From Baylisascaris procyonis (lineage: Eukaryota; Nematoda; Chromadorea; Rhabditida; Ascarididae): 64,000 bases of DNA. The translations under genes were made by a program, and so were the position numbers. Numbering within the stretch: the stretch's first letter is position 1; each line of letters begins with the position of its first letter. The notes under the pieces were generated by a model. That model was not told where the DNA came from and did not search any database. It worked only from the letters and a program-made list of their open reading frames with translations. The stretch is from positions 62,001 through 126,000 of the forward strand of contig JAZARR010000066.1 of assembly GCA_037389465.1 (NCBI GenBank), read 5' to 3'. Below are positions 47,032 through 60,010 of the stretch, piece by piece.

Positions 47032-50000
47032 ATCTTATCTAAGGAAGATTGTTGTAAGATGAAAAGCGTAATTGCGAAAGAGCGTATCAAAGCATGTAAA
47101 CGTTTGCCGACGATGTTTATCATCAAAGAAGTGATATGTGCTGTGAGAGGTCAAAAGCAAAAGTTGATTTTTAGTATCTATCGCCCTCTTCAAAGTCACA
47201 AATAAACGACCAATGAAGGAATGGTTTCGAGGTGAGTGCAAATTGGAAGAAAAAGGAAAACATTTTTCGAACAAAAATAAAAATCTTTGAACAAATAAAC
47301 CAAAAACACACCGAACCTCTATTTGATATGTCAGCGACAGGTTGTTTACATATGAAAAAGGATCAATTCGCTAACAATAGCCGAATATGATGGACAATGT
47401 CTAGGCTGCGATGATTGAAAGCTGGAACTGCCAGTTGAAAAAGTGAATTCCAATTGTTTTCAGAAAGTTGAAACCGTTCTATGTTGTGCTCGTTACGTCT
47501 CACTTAAGTGCCTCAATAATAGTTTAAAGAAAAAAGTGAAATAAAACCAACTCATCTTCTAATTAAGTGTAAAAACTTCATTGCACATACACATTGTGTA
47601 TCTCTAAATTTGAAATATCATTACAAATATTCCCCCCTTCCTTAAAAAATCTTCATATATTAAACAATAAAACTATCCATTGAGTGTAACATGCAAATGA
47701 GCCAGTATCAACTTTCTTTGAATCACAAATAACGGTGAAACTATTCAACATATTATCACCAACCCATTTCTCAGCAAGGCCCACTTTGGCGGTTCAAAAA
47801 AAGAGTTTTTTTCACAACTTTTTCCAAGCATTTTTCATCGGTTGTCCTCATCCATCTTCCCAATTTTTCTCGCGCGAAATATGGTATTTTATTAAGCGAC
47901 AATTCAGCAAGGTAAACCTCAAATTCATTTCTGCTCTCTGGTCTACATATTAACAGATGAATAACTTAACAAAGGAGCTGCAATATGATGTATAGCAATA
48001 ATTACTGAGTAATTATTAAAGTAATATGTCTAAAAATGTTCGTGATCCATAAAAAAATCACCCAAGGGTTTACCTGTCGATGGAACCGATATAACAGCCA
48101 ATAGCTTATTCAAAATATGGAAACTGTTTTCACAATATCTATGCCTTAAACATAGTGCAACGCGCACTTCAAATGAGCGGAAATTCCTTTAAAAAATAGT
48201 TCCAATTAAAGAAAAAACATATATTCTAACCTATCTGGCCTTAGCCATATAACTCAAATAGCAATTGATCGAGATGAAATCTGCTAGCCGAGCAAATATG
48301 TAAAAAAAAAATTAGGAAAGAGAATTGATTTCACCGTATAAATAAATATAGGAATCTATATAGAATAAAGTAAATTTGATATAGTGATTGTAATAATACT
48401 GTAATTGTAATAATTAATAATATCGTTTTAGGCGAATGTGAAAAAAAAGCAAAGGAATGAATAAATAAAATAAAACACAACGCAAATTTATTGTGTATTG
48501 AAATAAAGAAACAACGACTGCAGTTGCCTAGTTGGAATTGTTAATGGAAGTGCAAAATGAGCTTAAACATATGATGTCGCTGCATAGATATACAGACAAA
48601 GATATGATCATTAAACGACAACAATCACTCACTGCAGTCATTGGTAATAGGTGTCAAAGCATGGAAAAGAATGTTTTATATGCGTCATCGCTCATTCAAT
48701 GTTCATCAACAATAAAATCATCAACATATCAATATTGCGACATTGAATGTATTAATGAGATATTTACTTTACTCTGTCAATAAATCTTCAACAAAATAAT
48801 TGAAAATTCTGTAAAGGATATCCTAATGCTTATGATAGTAGAAATGAAGAAAAAGAGAGGGGTCGAATGGGTTTCGGGAGAGGAAATGAGAGCAATATAT
48901 GAAGCAAAAACTATGGAAATGTTTGACTAGAATTGGCTAATTTACATTTTTTTTATAAAAGAAAAGGTGAGACGGGTGACGTCGGTGGTGCCAAATTTTT
49001 AGGGACGAATCGTTCCCCGTCGTGGCTATCACTTCCTCTAGCAGTGGTCCCAAAAACTCAACGAATAATTGAAACTACAAAAAATGCACCATGTCTTCAC
49101 CTTCAACGCTAAAGTGATAAGATGAAAAATATGATTTAATTGATCAATATTGGGGTCTATAGGGTATAGATTTGATTCTTGAAAAGTTAAAAAAATCAAA
49201 ACAGAAATACATTTAATATCATCGATGTGATCGCCTTATATTTTATTAGTTATAACTGCACACTACAGTCTATCGAATACGCCTCTGCGATATGACTGCA
49301 TTATAAAACATCGTTGCATTATAAGCATCAATTAACGCAACTGTTCGTAATAAAAACTTTACTTGAAGTATTATTCAATAAAATGCAAATAATATGAACA
49401 ATACGTATGCCGTGTACAGTATGCATAGAAATATAACGACAAATTGTATCTCCTCTTTCATGAGAAAACTATATGAAATTGTAATTGATGAATTTCCTTG
49501 AGAAAGTTAAGAATTATGTCACTGAGGATGAGGAAACATTCAATTTTCTTTGTTAATACCAATAAAGATTAATTAAAGTGCTCATGCAGCCTTTCCACTA
49601 TGGTTTAAACCTCTCCACTGAGCAAACGGCCGTTTCATTTTCCATTCATTGATTGCTTCAATTGATCGATTTCATAAACGTTTGAAAGTTTCATAAATAG
49701 ATAAGTTGAACCATTTTGGCCGGTCGAGTTATACGCATCCAAACTCCGCTCTCCGGGATTTGGTAGCGTTGATTTCGGAGTTCGGATGGGTGCCATGGGA
49801 ATATACAAAAATTTCATTTCCACGATCCCAGTATTTCCTTGTTTTTTAAGGTATCGAATCAAATTTCTGAGAAATCTTTTCCGGTCTCATCCTATTATCA
49901 CCTTTGAATAATAGCATGGATCGTCTAGCTGCAAAATATTTAGGCGGTAAATATTTGCCGTCTAGCTGTAAAATAAAGAAGTGAGGTTTTTGCAGTACAA

Positions 50001-50142
50001 CAGCTCATCAATGCGATCGTCAAATCAAAACTCAAAGAAATAACGAAACGATTGCCTCACTAAAACTTTCTCGAAGATAACAACAACCTATAAAGTCATC
50101 CATGAATGTATTTGTCTAACTTATAAGCGGATCATGCAGCAC

Positions 50143-50160
50143 AATTTGCATATGCAAATT
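50143..50160. promoter_or_regulatory. Perfect 18-bp octamer palindrome
   Basis: AATTTGCATATGCAAATT; contains the same inverted ATGCAAAT pair as the site at 30107-30122. Confidence 0.35.
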
Positions 50161-50749
50161 TAGTTATTCAACAAAAGCATTTAAATATCGAAAACTCAGA
50201 TTGGAGGATGATAGGAAAAGAGTTGATGAAAATTCTCGAAATTATAAAATAAGACGCTTAAATTGCTGAAACTTTTCTTATATGCGTTCAATCTATGCAG
50301 ACGTATATGTGTTGCGCATATGCCAATCCTCATTAGTATTGTAGAAATTTGCGAAAAAAAAAGTAAAATTGAACGAAGATTTTTATTTGTGAATTTAATA
50401 AAATAACGCAACGATGTATAGCAATTATGAGGAAGTCTTGCGTATAGATAAAATTCAAATGCGCGCATACCTTGTCATTTTATTTAGGACATCATTACGC
50501 ACAGAAATGTAAAATTAATCCAAAAAAAAAAAATTATTTATTGAGATACTCTTTGAATTTATTTTGAAACAAATTCAACAATAAAAAATGATTTATGAGA
50601 AGCCAAACGAATGCACAAAATATTTGTGATTTTCGTCTTCACGTAATAGTCATTATATACGATATTCATAAGAAGATTAACTCATGTAGATGTGTATTAA
50701 TTCATACATTAGTAAACAGAAAGGTTTAAATAGCACGTGGGTAGCATTA

Positions 50750-52080
50750 AAGTGATACGACATTTGCGCCCAGATAAAACAACCTACAAAGAGAGGACAA
50801 ATCGCGGGAAGCACACAACAATGCGGTGTCTGGGAGGGCGTTAAATGAACCAAACGTGGCAGAACTAGAGTGACGCCAATCGCAACTGGTTATGGCGATC
50901 AGTGGAAAAGTGCTGTTGCAGATGGATCACCACGGTTCTCAAAAAGAAAGGAATTATTTGAATAAAGATATTTGCAGCTGGATAGGTGGACAGATGCTCG
51001 TTTCGGCCGAATGGTGACAGTGATATTGCAACTCCGACATTTATGGGGTGGGAAGGGGGAGAGGAAAGAGGAGGGTTTAGACCTCTAATACAACGCTCTA
51101 AATTAAGGTTACACATCCATTCTTGCAATTTTGCTCAACTTCCCGTCATCCCCATGAAAACGGCCAATATGCAAATGCCTCCGGCTAATCGTGTTCACCA
51201 TCCACAGTTAAATTCCTTGTTGCTCTGTAGAAGACGGACAGTAAATCCACCGATATAAAAGGTAATTCTACATAACTCATATACCACGCAACAAAAAAGA
51301 AACATTTCAGGATGACCAAAGCAGATCTCCAGACTTTCCAAGCGATCTCAAAATATGGTATTGTATGGCACGGCACTAACGTCTATGAGTGCTGGATCGG
51401 CCCATGAGCAATAGACAATTGCAAATCGCCGTACCCTCTAATGCGGCGTCCATACTTATGCCCACCCACAACCTAAATGAAACGAACCCCTAAACGATAT
51501 GAAGATAGAAAAGCGTATCACAAAAGAGTGCACCGGATGTGTGATTGTGGACAACACGACAAACGCGTTAGAGAGTGTGCAGAATGTGGAGAGCAACGCA
51601 GAACCGTTATTGCGAATGGCCACTTCGTTGCGTTGTTGGCTGACGAATGAATGCCAATGCATCACAATGAAACAGATATACGAGCATGTCTGCAATATAG
51701 TGGATGGCTTTTTGAGAGGTTTAATAACAACCATATAGGTGTTGAGATGATTCACTTGTGTTATGCAAGTTAACGAGTGATCGAGAAATGGAGAATTTGA
51801 TTCCACTGTGGTGACCTACATGGATCACCGACTCCGAGTCTAAAATTAGCTCTACTCAACTTTTGAGAGGGAATTCGAGTTGATTTCCACAAGAAATGCA
51901 CATCATTTTGCGTTTTTTGTGGAATGCGATACCTATTGTACACATCGCAAAATGACTGTGCCCCCGAATGGGAATCTATCAGAGCAATACCATCCGAATG
52001 CCCGAGGTAGAGCAATGCTCCTAAAGATTTTTTGAAATGATCCGAACATCTCAACTCAGCAGAATTGAAACGAGTTAAGA
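50750..52080. other. GC-richer stretch with short open frames, no gene identified
   Basis: Base composition is higher in GC than on either side. Notable frames: 51312-51407 (+), 31 codons straight after a TTTCAGG, reading MTKADLQTFQAISKYGIVWH and on to WIGP; 51499-51738 (+), 79 codons with several Cys; and 52054-51770 (-), 94 codons. Both strands are open, so these may only reflect composition. No domain is recognised. Confidence 0.2.
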
Positions 52081-55000
52081 AGTGTCATGCAGGACAAAGT
52101 GCAATATACGTTTTTTGCGACATAATTTTGAGCGCATTAGAAAACACGCACATGCATGGGGCAGAACCAGTAATCAGTTCGTCAAATATGCCCTTTGTTA
52201 TATTTAAAAAAAAGTTTTAAAATTTCCGGCAATGTTCTAAAAAGGAAGATGCTGCTTTGAATTTGTGAAAGCCTTTATTTAGTGCTTGGGACTACATCTC
52301 ATAACAGTTGTTACTTAATAGTAAAAGTAATAAGTTGATCAAAATTTTGAAAGACTTTAAAAAAGACAATGAGAGTAGGGCCGCTTGATCTAATAACGCG
52401 AGTAAAGCTTCTAAGATGCTCAGATTTTAGCTTGTAACCTTGCTCGACTTATTTTGAGTAAGCATGTTTCACGAAAAATAATTATCCCTGGTGGGATTCG
52501 AAAGCAAGAACGTCAGTGAGGTGGAAAATTCGAAGAGGTCAAATTTTGAAAATCGTCAAGGAGTAGGTGGCGATTTTCGAAATCCGCACCCAAAATTGGG
52601 CTGTTTACTTGCCCACTTCCATCAGACACTAGACGGCATAGAATTTTTTTGGCTTGGGAAAATGTATTTCAAAAAATTTAAACCCATTCAATTAAGGCTG
52701 CTAGTTCAATTAATGGGAGCTTGCTAATAAAAATAATTTCCCTCATGAATTCCCCGAGTTCGAAATTCTCCAAGTTCAGATACTCTCGAAGTTCCCAAAT
52801 CTTTGGAGTTAGTGAGTAAATGCTCAGTTCCGTTAAACAATCTCCTAAAGGTTGAAACAGTGAATTGTGGAAGTTTAATTGAGAGCAACATATTTGGATT
52901 ATAAAGCTGCCGTCAATTACGCTATGCCTAAACGGAAAGGTTGCATGTTAGATCTCATCTTAACATATTCTTATCACCAGCTCATTCCTAAGAATATTTA
53001 GAGGCAGGCAATCATATCACACCCTTAAGTCACTCGTACCACCTTTAGATGGATGAAACGATCGGGATGAAACGCCAAGCCGCTACCGTCAGCTGCCTAT
53101 ATTTCGAGTGCAAATTTACATATTTTGTGTATATGTTCGCATAGTTCCCGAGAATGCATTTGCACAGTTCTACAATGTGATGAACAAAGCGGCTGATTTT
53201 CAACAAACATTGGCTTCCCATTACGCTGATTCACAAATATTGCGGGAAAGTTTGGAATTACGCTGAACATTTCCTAGCGATTTCATATTTTAGTATCTTT
53301 TTTTTGTGAAACGAAAAGTTCGACTTTAAATTATATTTTTTAATAAATATCATTCAAAAATTTAAAATAGCTGATCTATTTTCGCCCAGTGGATTTTTCT
53401 GATATGAAATAATACGCGGAAGGAGAATTTGAAACAATATTTGTTTCAGGGAAATCATTGATCTTGCCGAACAAATGGAAATAAGGTCTTCTTAAATTAC
53501 TGCTATCCAACAGTATTCACTAATAATGCGAATGCCAGGTTTTCAAAACCTGCACCGTCCAGCTGGTTGTTCACGACCACCTATCTACTTTTACAATATA
53601 CTCATCTTAGAATTACTTATCAAATTTCCCCATAGAAGGAGATCCCTAAATGGGTAAAAAAGAGTGGATTCGGGTTTAGCATGCAAATTTGCAAGAATTC
53701 CAACCAGAGATGACTTTATACGATAATCAATTGAAGGAGGAAGAAATATTACACAAAATCCGAAATTTTTTTGGAATATTATTAGAGAAATAAATCTAGA
53801 TGTTTAGCGTGTGAAATGCTTTCTATGCACACAACGGTATAGGGGGAGAGAAATTTTTTTCGTTGAGTACGATAAAAATAGATCACACATCAAAGGCGGT
53901 ATATGAGCACGACGAACAAACGGCAGCCGGTTCGTTCAACGCAATTTTTTTTGTTTGGTGCATTTTTTGTGGCTATTTTTTTCCCGTAGTTTTTGCTTTG
54001 CTAAACCTCGTATAATACTTTCCTTGCTTCTTAGCTTGCAATCAACAAGTTCTCTTAACTCTTATTCCGAGTTCACTTCAGTGTAGCTACAAATGAATAA
54101 CCTCATATCAAGTTATGAGAGAATATACAAGCGGAAATATCTAATAAATTATGCTCAAATTATTGTCGACTAATAAATAAGAATATTTATTATCATTCCC
54201 TTATAATACTTTTAAAATTGATGTACGCAAACTGCAGCTTATGAGAGATGCAGAATTTCTCAATGAAAATGAATTTAATATTACAATAGAAATATATTCT
54301 CTTCTTTTTTTGATACTGCAATGTTATCGAAAGAAAAGAAAATCTCAGCAAATATTTTGTTTACTATCGAATGTAACTGTGCTTGTAAGATTAAGAATGC
54401 GTTATATTTTTGAAATTATTTACAGCTGATATTTTTGTTTTTAGGTGAGTCATCAGAAGTTTTTTTCAATGGATTGTTCTCATATTAACAATTCTCAATG
54501 AATTATTCTTATTTCTAATATCACTGCTTTTCTTTGATAATATATGAGGGGCATATATTCTATATAACGTGACAAGTTTTCATCACGATTGGATAAGTGG
54601 AAGCGAGGATATGAACCCAACTCCTTTGATTTCCAAATAAGTACTCTATCCAATAAACTATCGCTGATCAGTCGTCGACCATTCAACAACCTAATAGCAA
54701 CTCCAAATTTGTTGATTGCTTATGGAAAAGCAATGGTTAATATTAAAGAAAGGAAAACTTGAGTTTATGCTGCAGATAACACTGCAAAAAAAAAACGGGA
54801 ATGCTGACATCTCAATGAGGCGAACATAGATTTTCATTTGGATAATTGCCAAGACGAAATTTAATGCGCTTCACCACATTTTTGATATACTCAATTTACT
54901 GCATTGTCAAATTCCGTTCAATCCGAATTGATTCATTTTTTACAAACATTCGAATAACTAACTACTTTACAAAATTTCCACTAAAATATTCACTGCTTCG

Positions 55001-58000
55001 ATTTTTGAATTCTTGCAGTTATTCATGCATTTTTGCAAATTTTGCAAAAGCATATTATTAGCAGCATTGTGTATGTATGTTTCTGCACGCATATGTGTCT
55101 GTTTGCTCAATAATCCAAATTTATGAAACACAAAGATGCGTTGATGAAATCTGATGGATTTAATCTAAACGATAAGATCTCATTACGATTCATCACGTTC
55201 TGTATGAGTTAATGACATTTAAAGGCGTCGTAAGATTTACCAATCGAAAATTGTTTCGCTATCAATCGCATTAAGCCTAAAAGTAAATTTTTTCAAGCAA
55301 AAGTTCATAGAAAGGGGTCGCTTTTGTAGAGTAACGCATCACCGGGCATTTGCCGGTGTTTTTACAGGATTGAGCAACCTGGTGAGTTGACCGCTTGAAA
55401 TGCTGGAACGCACTTCATATCAGCCTCTCTTGCACGCCTTTTCAATATAATATAAGTTGGAAAATATGATTTCAAAGTAATACATTCAAATCAGAGCGTA
55501 CAGAATCTCTTTGGAGACGACGCTGAGAGGGGATGAAACGAAAAAAGATCGTTTTGTTTCCTTTCTTGTTTAACGGAAGGAAATCGAGTGGGAGAAAGAT
55601 GTTGCATTCTCTTGCTGAGGATCTTCTCTCTAAAAATTCTTTAGCGAGTTGTACAAATTTTGAAACAGCCATTCATTCCCTTTCCCGATAGATAACGGTT
55701 TCAGAATATAAAGTCTCGAGGTTATGTTCAGGATGTAAACAAGAGCAATACGAATATCGCAATCATTCCCTCTCTCTCGATGAGGAAAGGCACATTTAAA
55801 GGATGAAATATGAAACCTCTATCCAGAAGAATGAACTGGGAAGAAGCTTATTGGGTTGGAGTGGAAAGAAGAAGAGGATGGGTGTACGGGAAGTGGTTGT
55901 TGTTTACCGGGTTAGGCAGCAGATGGTTGCTCACTGGTGAGTGTTTCCTTTGTGTGCCATCCGGAGCTGACAATGCGGCAACGATTTATTTGCGCTTTGC
56001 TGTTTGAAGAAGCACGCTGCCACATTCTCAGCTGCACAACCACAATACAAGCCCAATGCAACATTTTTGAAACTATTCCTGCATTTAGGAAATAGATAAT
56101 TTTCTGTACTTAAGGAATAGACTTTAGAACGGAGTTCACAACCATAAGCCAATTATACCGAGAAATACATACTCCATGGTAGTCCCATAAACAATCAGAA
56201 AGCAAACTGCTGAAAAACTGGTGTTGTTTTGAGGATAAAAAATTCTAGGGATCTCTGAGATCAAGACCGAAATAGTATAAACTCCGAACTTCATATAATC
56301 AGTAACGAATCGCAGAGGTTCCATTTATAAAGCCCTGAATTCTCCAAACTATATGCCAATTATTTTTGAGTTCCAAACTTGACTATATTTACAGAAAAGA
56401 GAAAAGGTATAAATTTCAAAGCGAGGGTGGGAAACAAATTGCGAGATAGCTGCTCAAGACAGAACGTACATAAAAGATGCTCGTTTCAAGCGTAGCATGC
56501 ATTTTCCTGCTTTCAAACTTAAGGGTAAGCATGCGTTTTCCTGCATTTCAGAGGTAAGTTACACTAACTGACCGCTATGCTAGATAATCCTTCTATCATT
56601 TACTCACTTTCTGATTCAATAAACATTATTACTCTATAAATACAGCTAACGTTCGTTCGTATGTATTATGTGTGTTCGTCTGCTAGCTGATTTGCATATC
56701 GATTTAGCATTTAAACGGTCGAGTTGTTTTCAACCGCTTTGCGAATCGAAATCGCATAATTAATAAGATTTCATAGAGTGATTGCTGACTTAATCGCTCG
56801 CCAACAAGCCAATTTGCATATTCTATAAGATATTAATCGCACTCATTTAGTTACTCGTCATTTTTAAGGCTTTCCACTAATATAAAATAAGAAACATTTT
56901 ACGCAACCATATTGTCACCTTGCTAAACAATAACACGTCAAATTGCAAAAAAAAAACATTTCTATGTTATTCCACTTTCGGGTTTAACAACTAAAACATG
57001 GTAGAGCCCGTTGATTCAAAAGAACTTTTGGGAAAAAGCAGCAAAGAGGCTATAATTCATTTTGGAGTGCTTTCAAATCAAAAAAAAAAAAAACAATGTC
57101 GCTCGTGAAGCAATTTGCAAAAATAAGTGCACTTGTAGGCACAGCTATATGAAAAGTAACGATTAGTCTAATTTTCGTCACTCCTTCATCTATTACCGTG
57201 CAACCTTTAGGAAATCCACTCAGTCCTCTTTACCACTTCAAAATAAGCTGGCAACGTCTCCTCTCATTGCTCACTTTGTAAACCCATAGGCCTTATGCCT
57301 GCGGTTTTGAAATTATTTCGAATTATTTCACTTCGAGTGAAAAATTCCCTTCAACGAAGTTCATCAAATGAATCACTTTCTAAAATCTAAGGAATATGAA
57401 TAAATTCTTTACTCCTCATAAATGCCCTTCCCCCTTCTTCCACAATAAAGGTCAAAGAATGTTACAAGGAAAAGTATTTCGCTATAATATATACAATTAT
57501 TGTAGCATACACACATATTCGCTAGCGCGTATTCGTATTGCCGTTGTATAAGTTATATAAGGAAGAAAATAACCTCCACCTCAGCAATGTCCCCTCCTCG
57601 TCCATTTGGAATCTTGAAAAGCTATTAATTCAGATTCTATTTGAGATGGACTAGCATATCGAGTCTTAAACATGAGGAGTCTTTCTAGCATATCGCACAT
57701 CAAGCCTATTCTACGATGCTTGGAGATGATAAAAGCTCGGATATTTTATTTAAACTAATATTGCATTGGTTGGATGCTACACAAATATAAAACATAACTA
57801 AATGTGTATTGATGCTAACTAAAATCAAGACAAAACAAAACGAAAAGTTTTTCTGAGAAAGTATTCATAGCAGACGAAATCGCCACAATGTTCTTCATAG
57901 TGAAAAGAAAATCATTTCTCGAAAACAAAGATGTTGGCGTATAGAAGAAATTAAACATGAGAATCATATAGATAAAAATATTGCAGTTTTCACACTTGTG

Positions 58001-58850
58001 CATAGCACAGATGCAACTTTTATCGCATTTCAAATCTTATGGAAGATGACTTTCTTTAGACGGCTTTCGTCTCAATCTATCAAGCTGTAAACCAGATCTG
58101 CATTTTACTCTCCTAAATCTCTGAATAGCCGGCCTTGCGGTGGTTTCAACTCAGGAACTGCTGAAGCCAAATTTACGGGTACTTAATAGATATCATGCAC
58201 ATGTCGATTTTCGTTTGCTCGAAAGTAAATATACGCAAATTTTATCGCATTGTCGGTCGAAATGGACAAAAAAAACAAACAAACGTTCATGCATTTCGCC
58301 AAAATTGTATTTTCAAAGCGTATCAAGGCGATATCGTATTAGCGTATACGCGTATTTTCGTGTCTGTCTAGTAGTTTTAACTCGAGAAACATCAACCCCA
58401 GAATTACAATACTTGGTCGATGTAATGTATACTTCAGAATAACCTCTTATATCAACTCCAACTGGACTGTTCAACTTCGATTTTCAAAAGCTTTACAACC
58501 TGTCCAATTGCACCTCATATCATTGCTCCACTAATAATGAAGACTTACTTGAAAGTTTATATGAGCGGTTTAAGTTACTGAAATATGAATACAATACTGC
58601 ACATATGTTATTGTTTATTGATAGTTCATGGAACCGGTTCTTCATATTTGTTCATTTATAATCTGTACAAGTATGATAGGAAAACACATATTAAATGATG
58701 TCTCGACGTCTTTTGCACATTTTTCCCATCTAACTTCTCTAGTAGCTTTAATAATAAATAGCACTTTTATGCAATTTTTACTGCCACGCTTCCCTACTCA
58801 TCCCCTTCGGATAAGAAGTTGGCAATTTAAAGCTCTAGCATCTTCATAAA
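52080..58850. other. Gene-poor region
   Basis: AT-rich with short open frames only. It holds the tRNA-like relic, a small CACCGG/CCGGTG hairpin at 55340-55358, and TGTCTG-type repeat copies near 55095, 56680 and 58350. Confidence 0.45.
54596..54667 (-). pseudogene. tRNA-like relic (tRNA pseudogene or SINE head)
   Basis: On the minus strand an A-box-like TAGTTTATTGG starts 43 nt before a B-box-like GGTTCATATCC, the spacing of a real tRNA. The anticodon-loop position reads TTGGAAA. The anticodon, T and acceptor stems pair poorly, so a working tRNA is unlikely. Confidence 0.4.
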
Positions 58851-58934
58851 ATGCAACGATTATCGCCGTGTTGGCCTCCCCTCAGGCAATAAAATGAAGC
58901 AAATCCATCTGGGGAACATCTCGCTCGTGCACGA

Positions 58935-59159
58935 ATGCGATTGATTGATTGTGTATCGCTCGTATGCTCGATGTTTGCGGTAAGAGTGGAGTGCAGCACA
59001 AAAGCGATGGATAAATTGGTGTGGGCGAGCAACGAATGCCGAGGATGCACAACACAGCATGGAGTACAAACAACCACAAGGTCAGATGAACCAATCTACG
59101 ACACGTGCCCTCTAACGACCATCACCAACAAAACGTTTGACAAGAGGAAGGGGTGTTAA
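58935..59159 (+). CDS. Small Cys-rich open reading frame, uncertain
   Basis: ATG-to-TAA frame of 74 codons with seven Cys (residues 6, 11, 20, 35, 38, 58, 74), starting MRLIDCVSLVCSMFAV, in a GC-rich island (58850-59150) within AT-rich DNA. All three minus frames are also open for ~70 codons here, so low stop density due to GC content may explain it. No signal peptide cleavage site or known domain is clear. Confidence 0.15.
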   Translation: MRLIDCVSLVCSMFAVRVECSTKAMDKLVWASNECRGCTTQHGVQTTTRSDEPIYDTCPLTTITNKTFDKRKGC

Positions 59160-59959
59160 CTGGCTAGTAAATAGACAGCTAAGAGGAGGGAAAGAATGCA
59201 GCGATTCTAGAAAAAATTCAACAGAAGATGAACTTATGAACAAAACAACATGAGATGGAAATAACGGATAGAGTTAAATTAAGGGTAAACAAAGAAAAAA
59301 GAAACGAAAAAGGAATAGAAAGTGAAAACAATTTTATAAATTATTAACGTGGTTTTCATCAATGATTTCTTTGCTTAAAAGACTGAAAGTATTTGAAATC
59401 CACAAATAAAAATTCCCCTCAGTTGTAGAATATGCAACTGAAATGACAATTACCTGCCATCTTCTAGAATATTCGATTTTGATAGCATTACTCATGATCA
59501 ATACGACTACCTCTCCGCCCCTTTTCGCCTTTTGCTCTCGTCACATTTACCCCCCCCCCCTCCCTCCTCCTTCCTTCAATAAACACGAATCAGATAATAA
59601 ATGACACCCCGTTCATTATTTTTCTAGAAACAAGGGAAAGGTACCTGCCACAGTGGCTACATATTGTTATAAAAAGGACTCTTCAGTTATGCCTTCGTTC
59701 GTTGTCTCCTTATTCTCGAACATCGCAATACGTTCAATTTGCATAAAATTTCAACTCTAAACTATAATTTTATTAAATAAAGACGATAAACACTTGAGGA
59801 GAGGAGACCTTTAATGACTTGTGCGAAATGAGAGACCTTTTAGAAGAATATTTTTCACTTTCGTGAAAAAACTTTTTTTCAACTATTGGTAAACTCTTTC
59901 AATAAATGTTTTCTTTTAGTGGAAGAATGATTTCTTTAGTGAGAAAATTGAAAATATTT

Positions 59960-60010
59960 GGATAAAACATGAGAGAATAATCTGATAACATGGATAAAAC
60001 ATGAGAGAAT
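59960..60010. repeat. Short tandem duplication, 32-bp period
   Basis: GGATAAAACATGAGAGAAT occurs at 59960-59978 and 59992-60010. Confidence 0.8.

Larger units (their letters stand above)
40329..50700. other. Gene-poor AT-rich region
   Basis: Very AT-rich, densely stopped in all frames. It contains the purine tract, repeat copy D, a 34-bp tandem duplication, a G-rich tract, a TA microsatellite and an octamer palindrome. I see no gene. Confidence 0.5.

Noticed and set aside
52482..52505. B-box-like TTCGAATCCC on the minus strand
   Set aside because: No A box at tRNA spacing.
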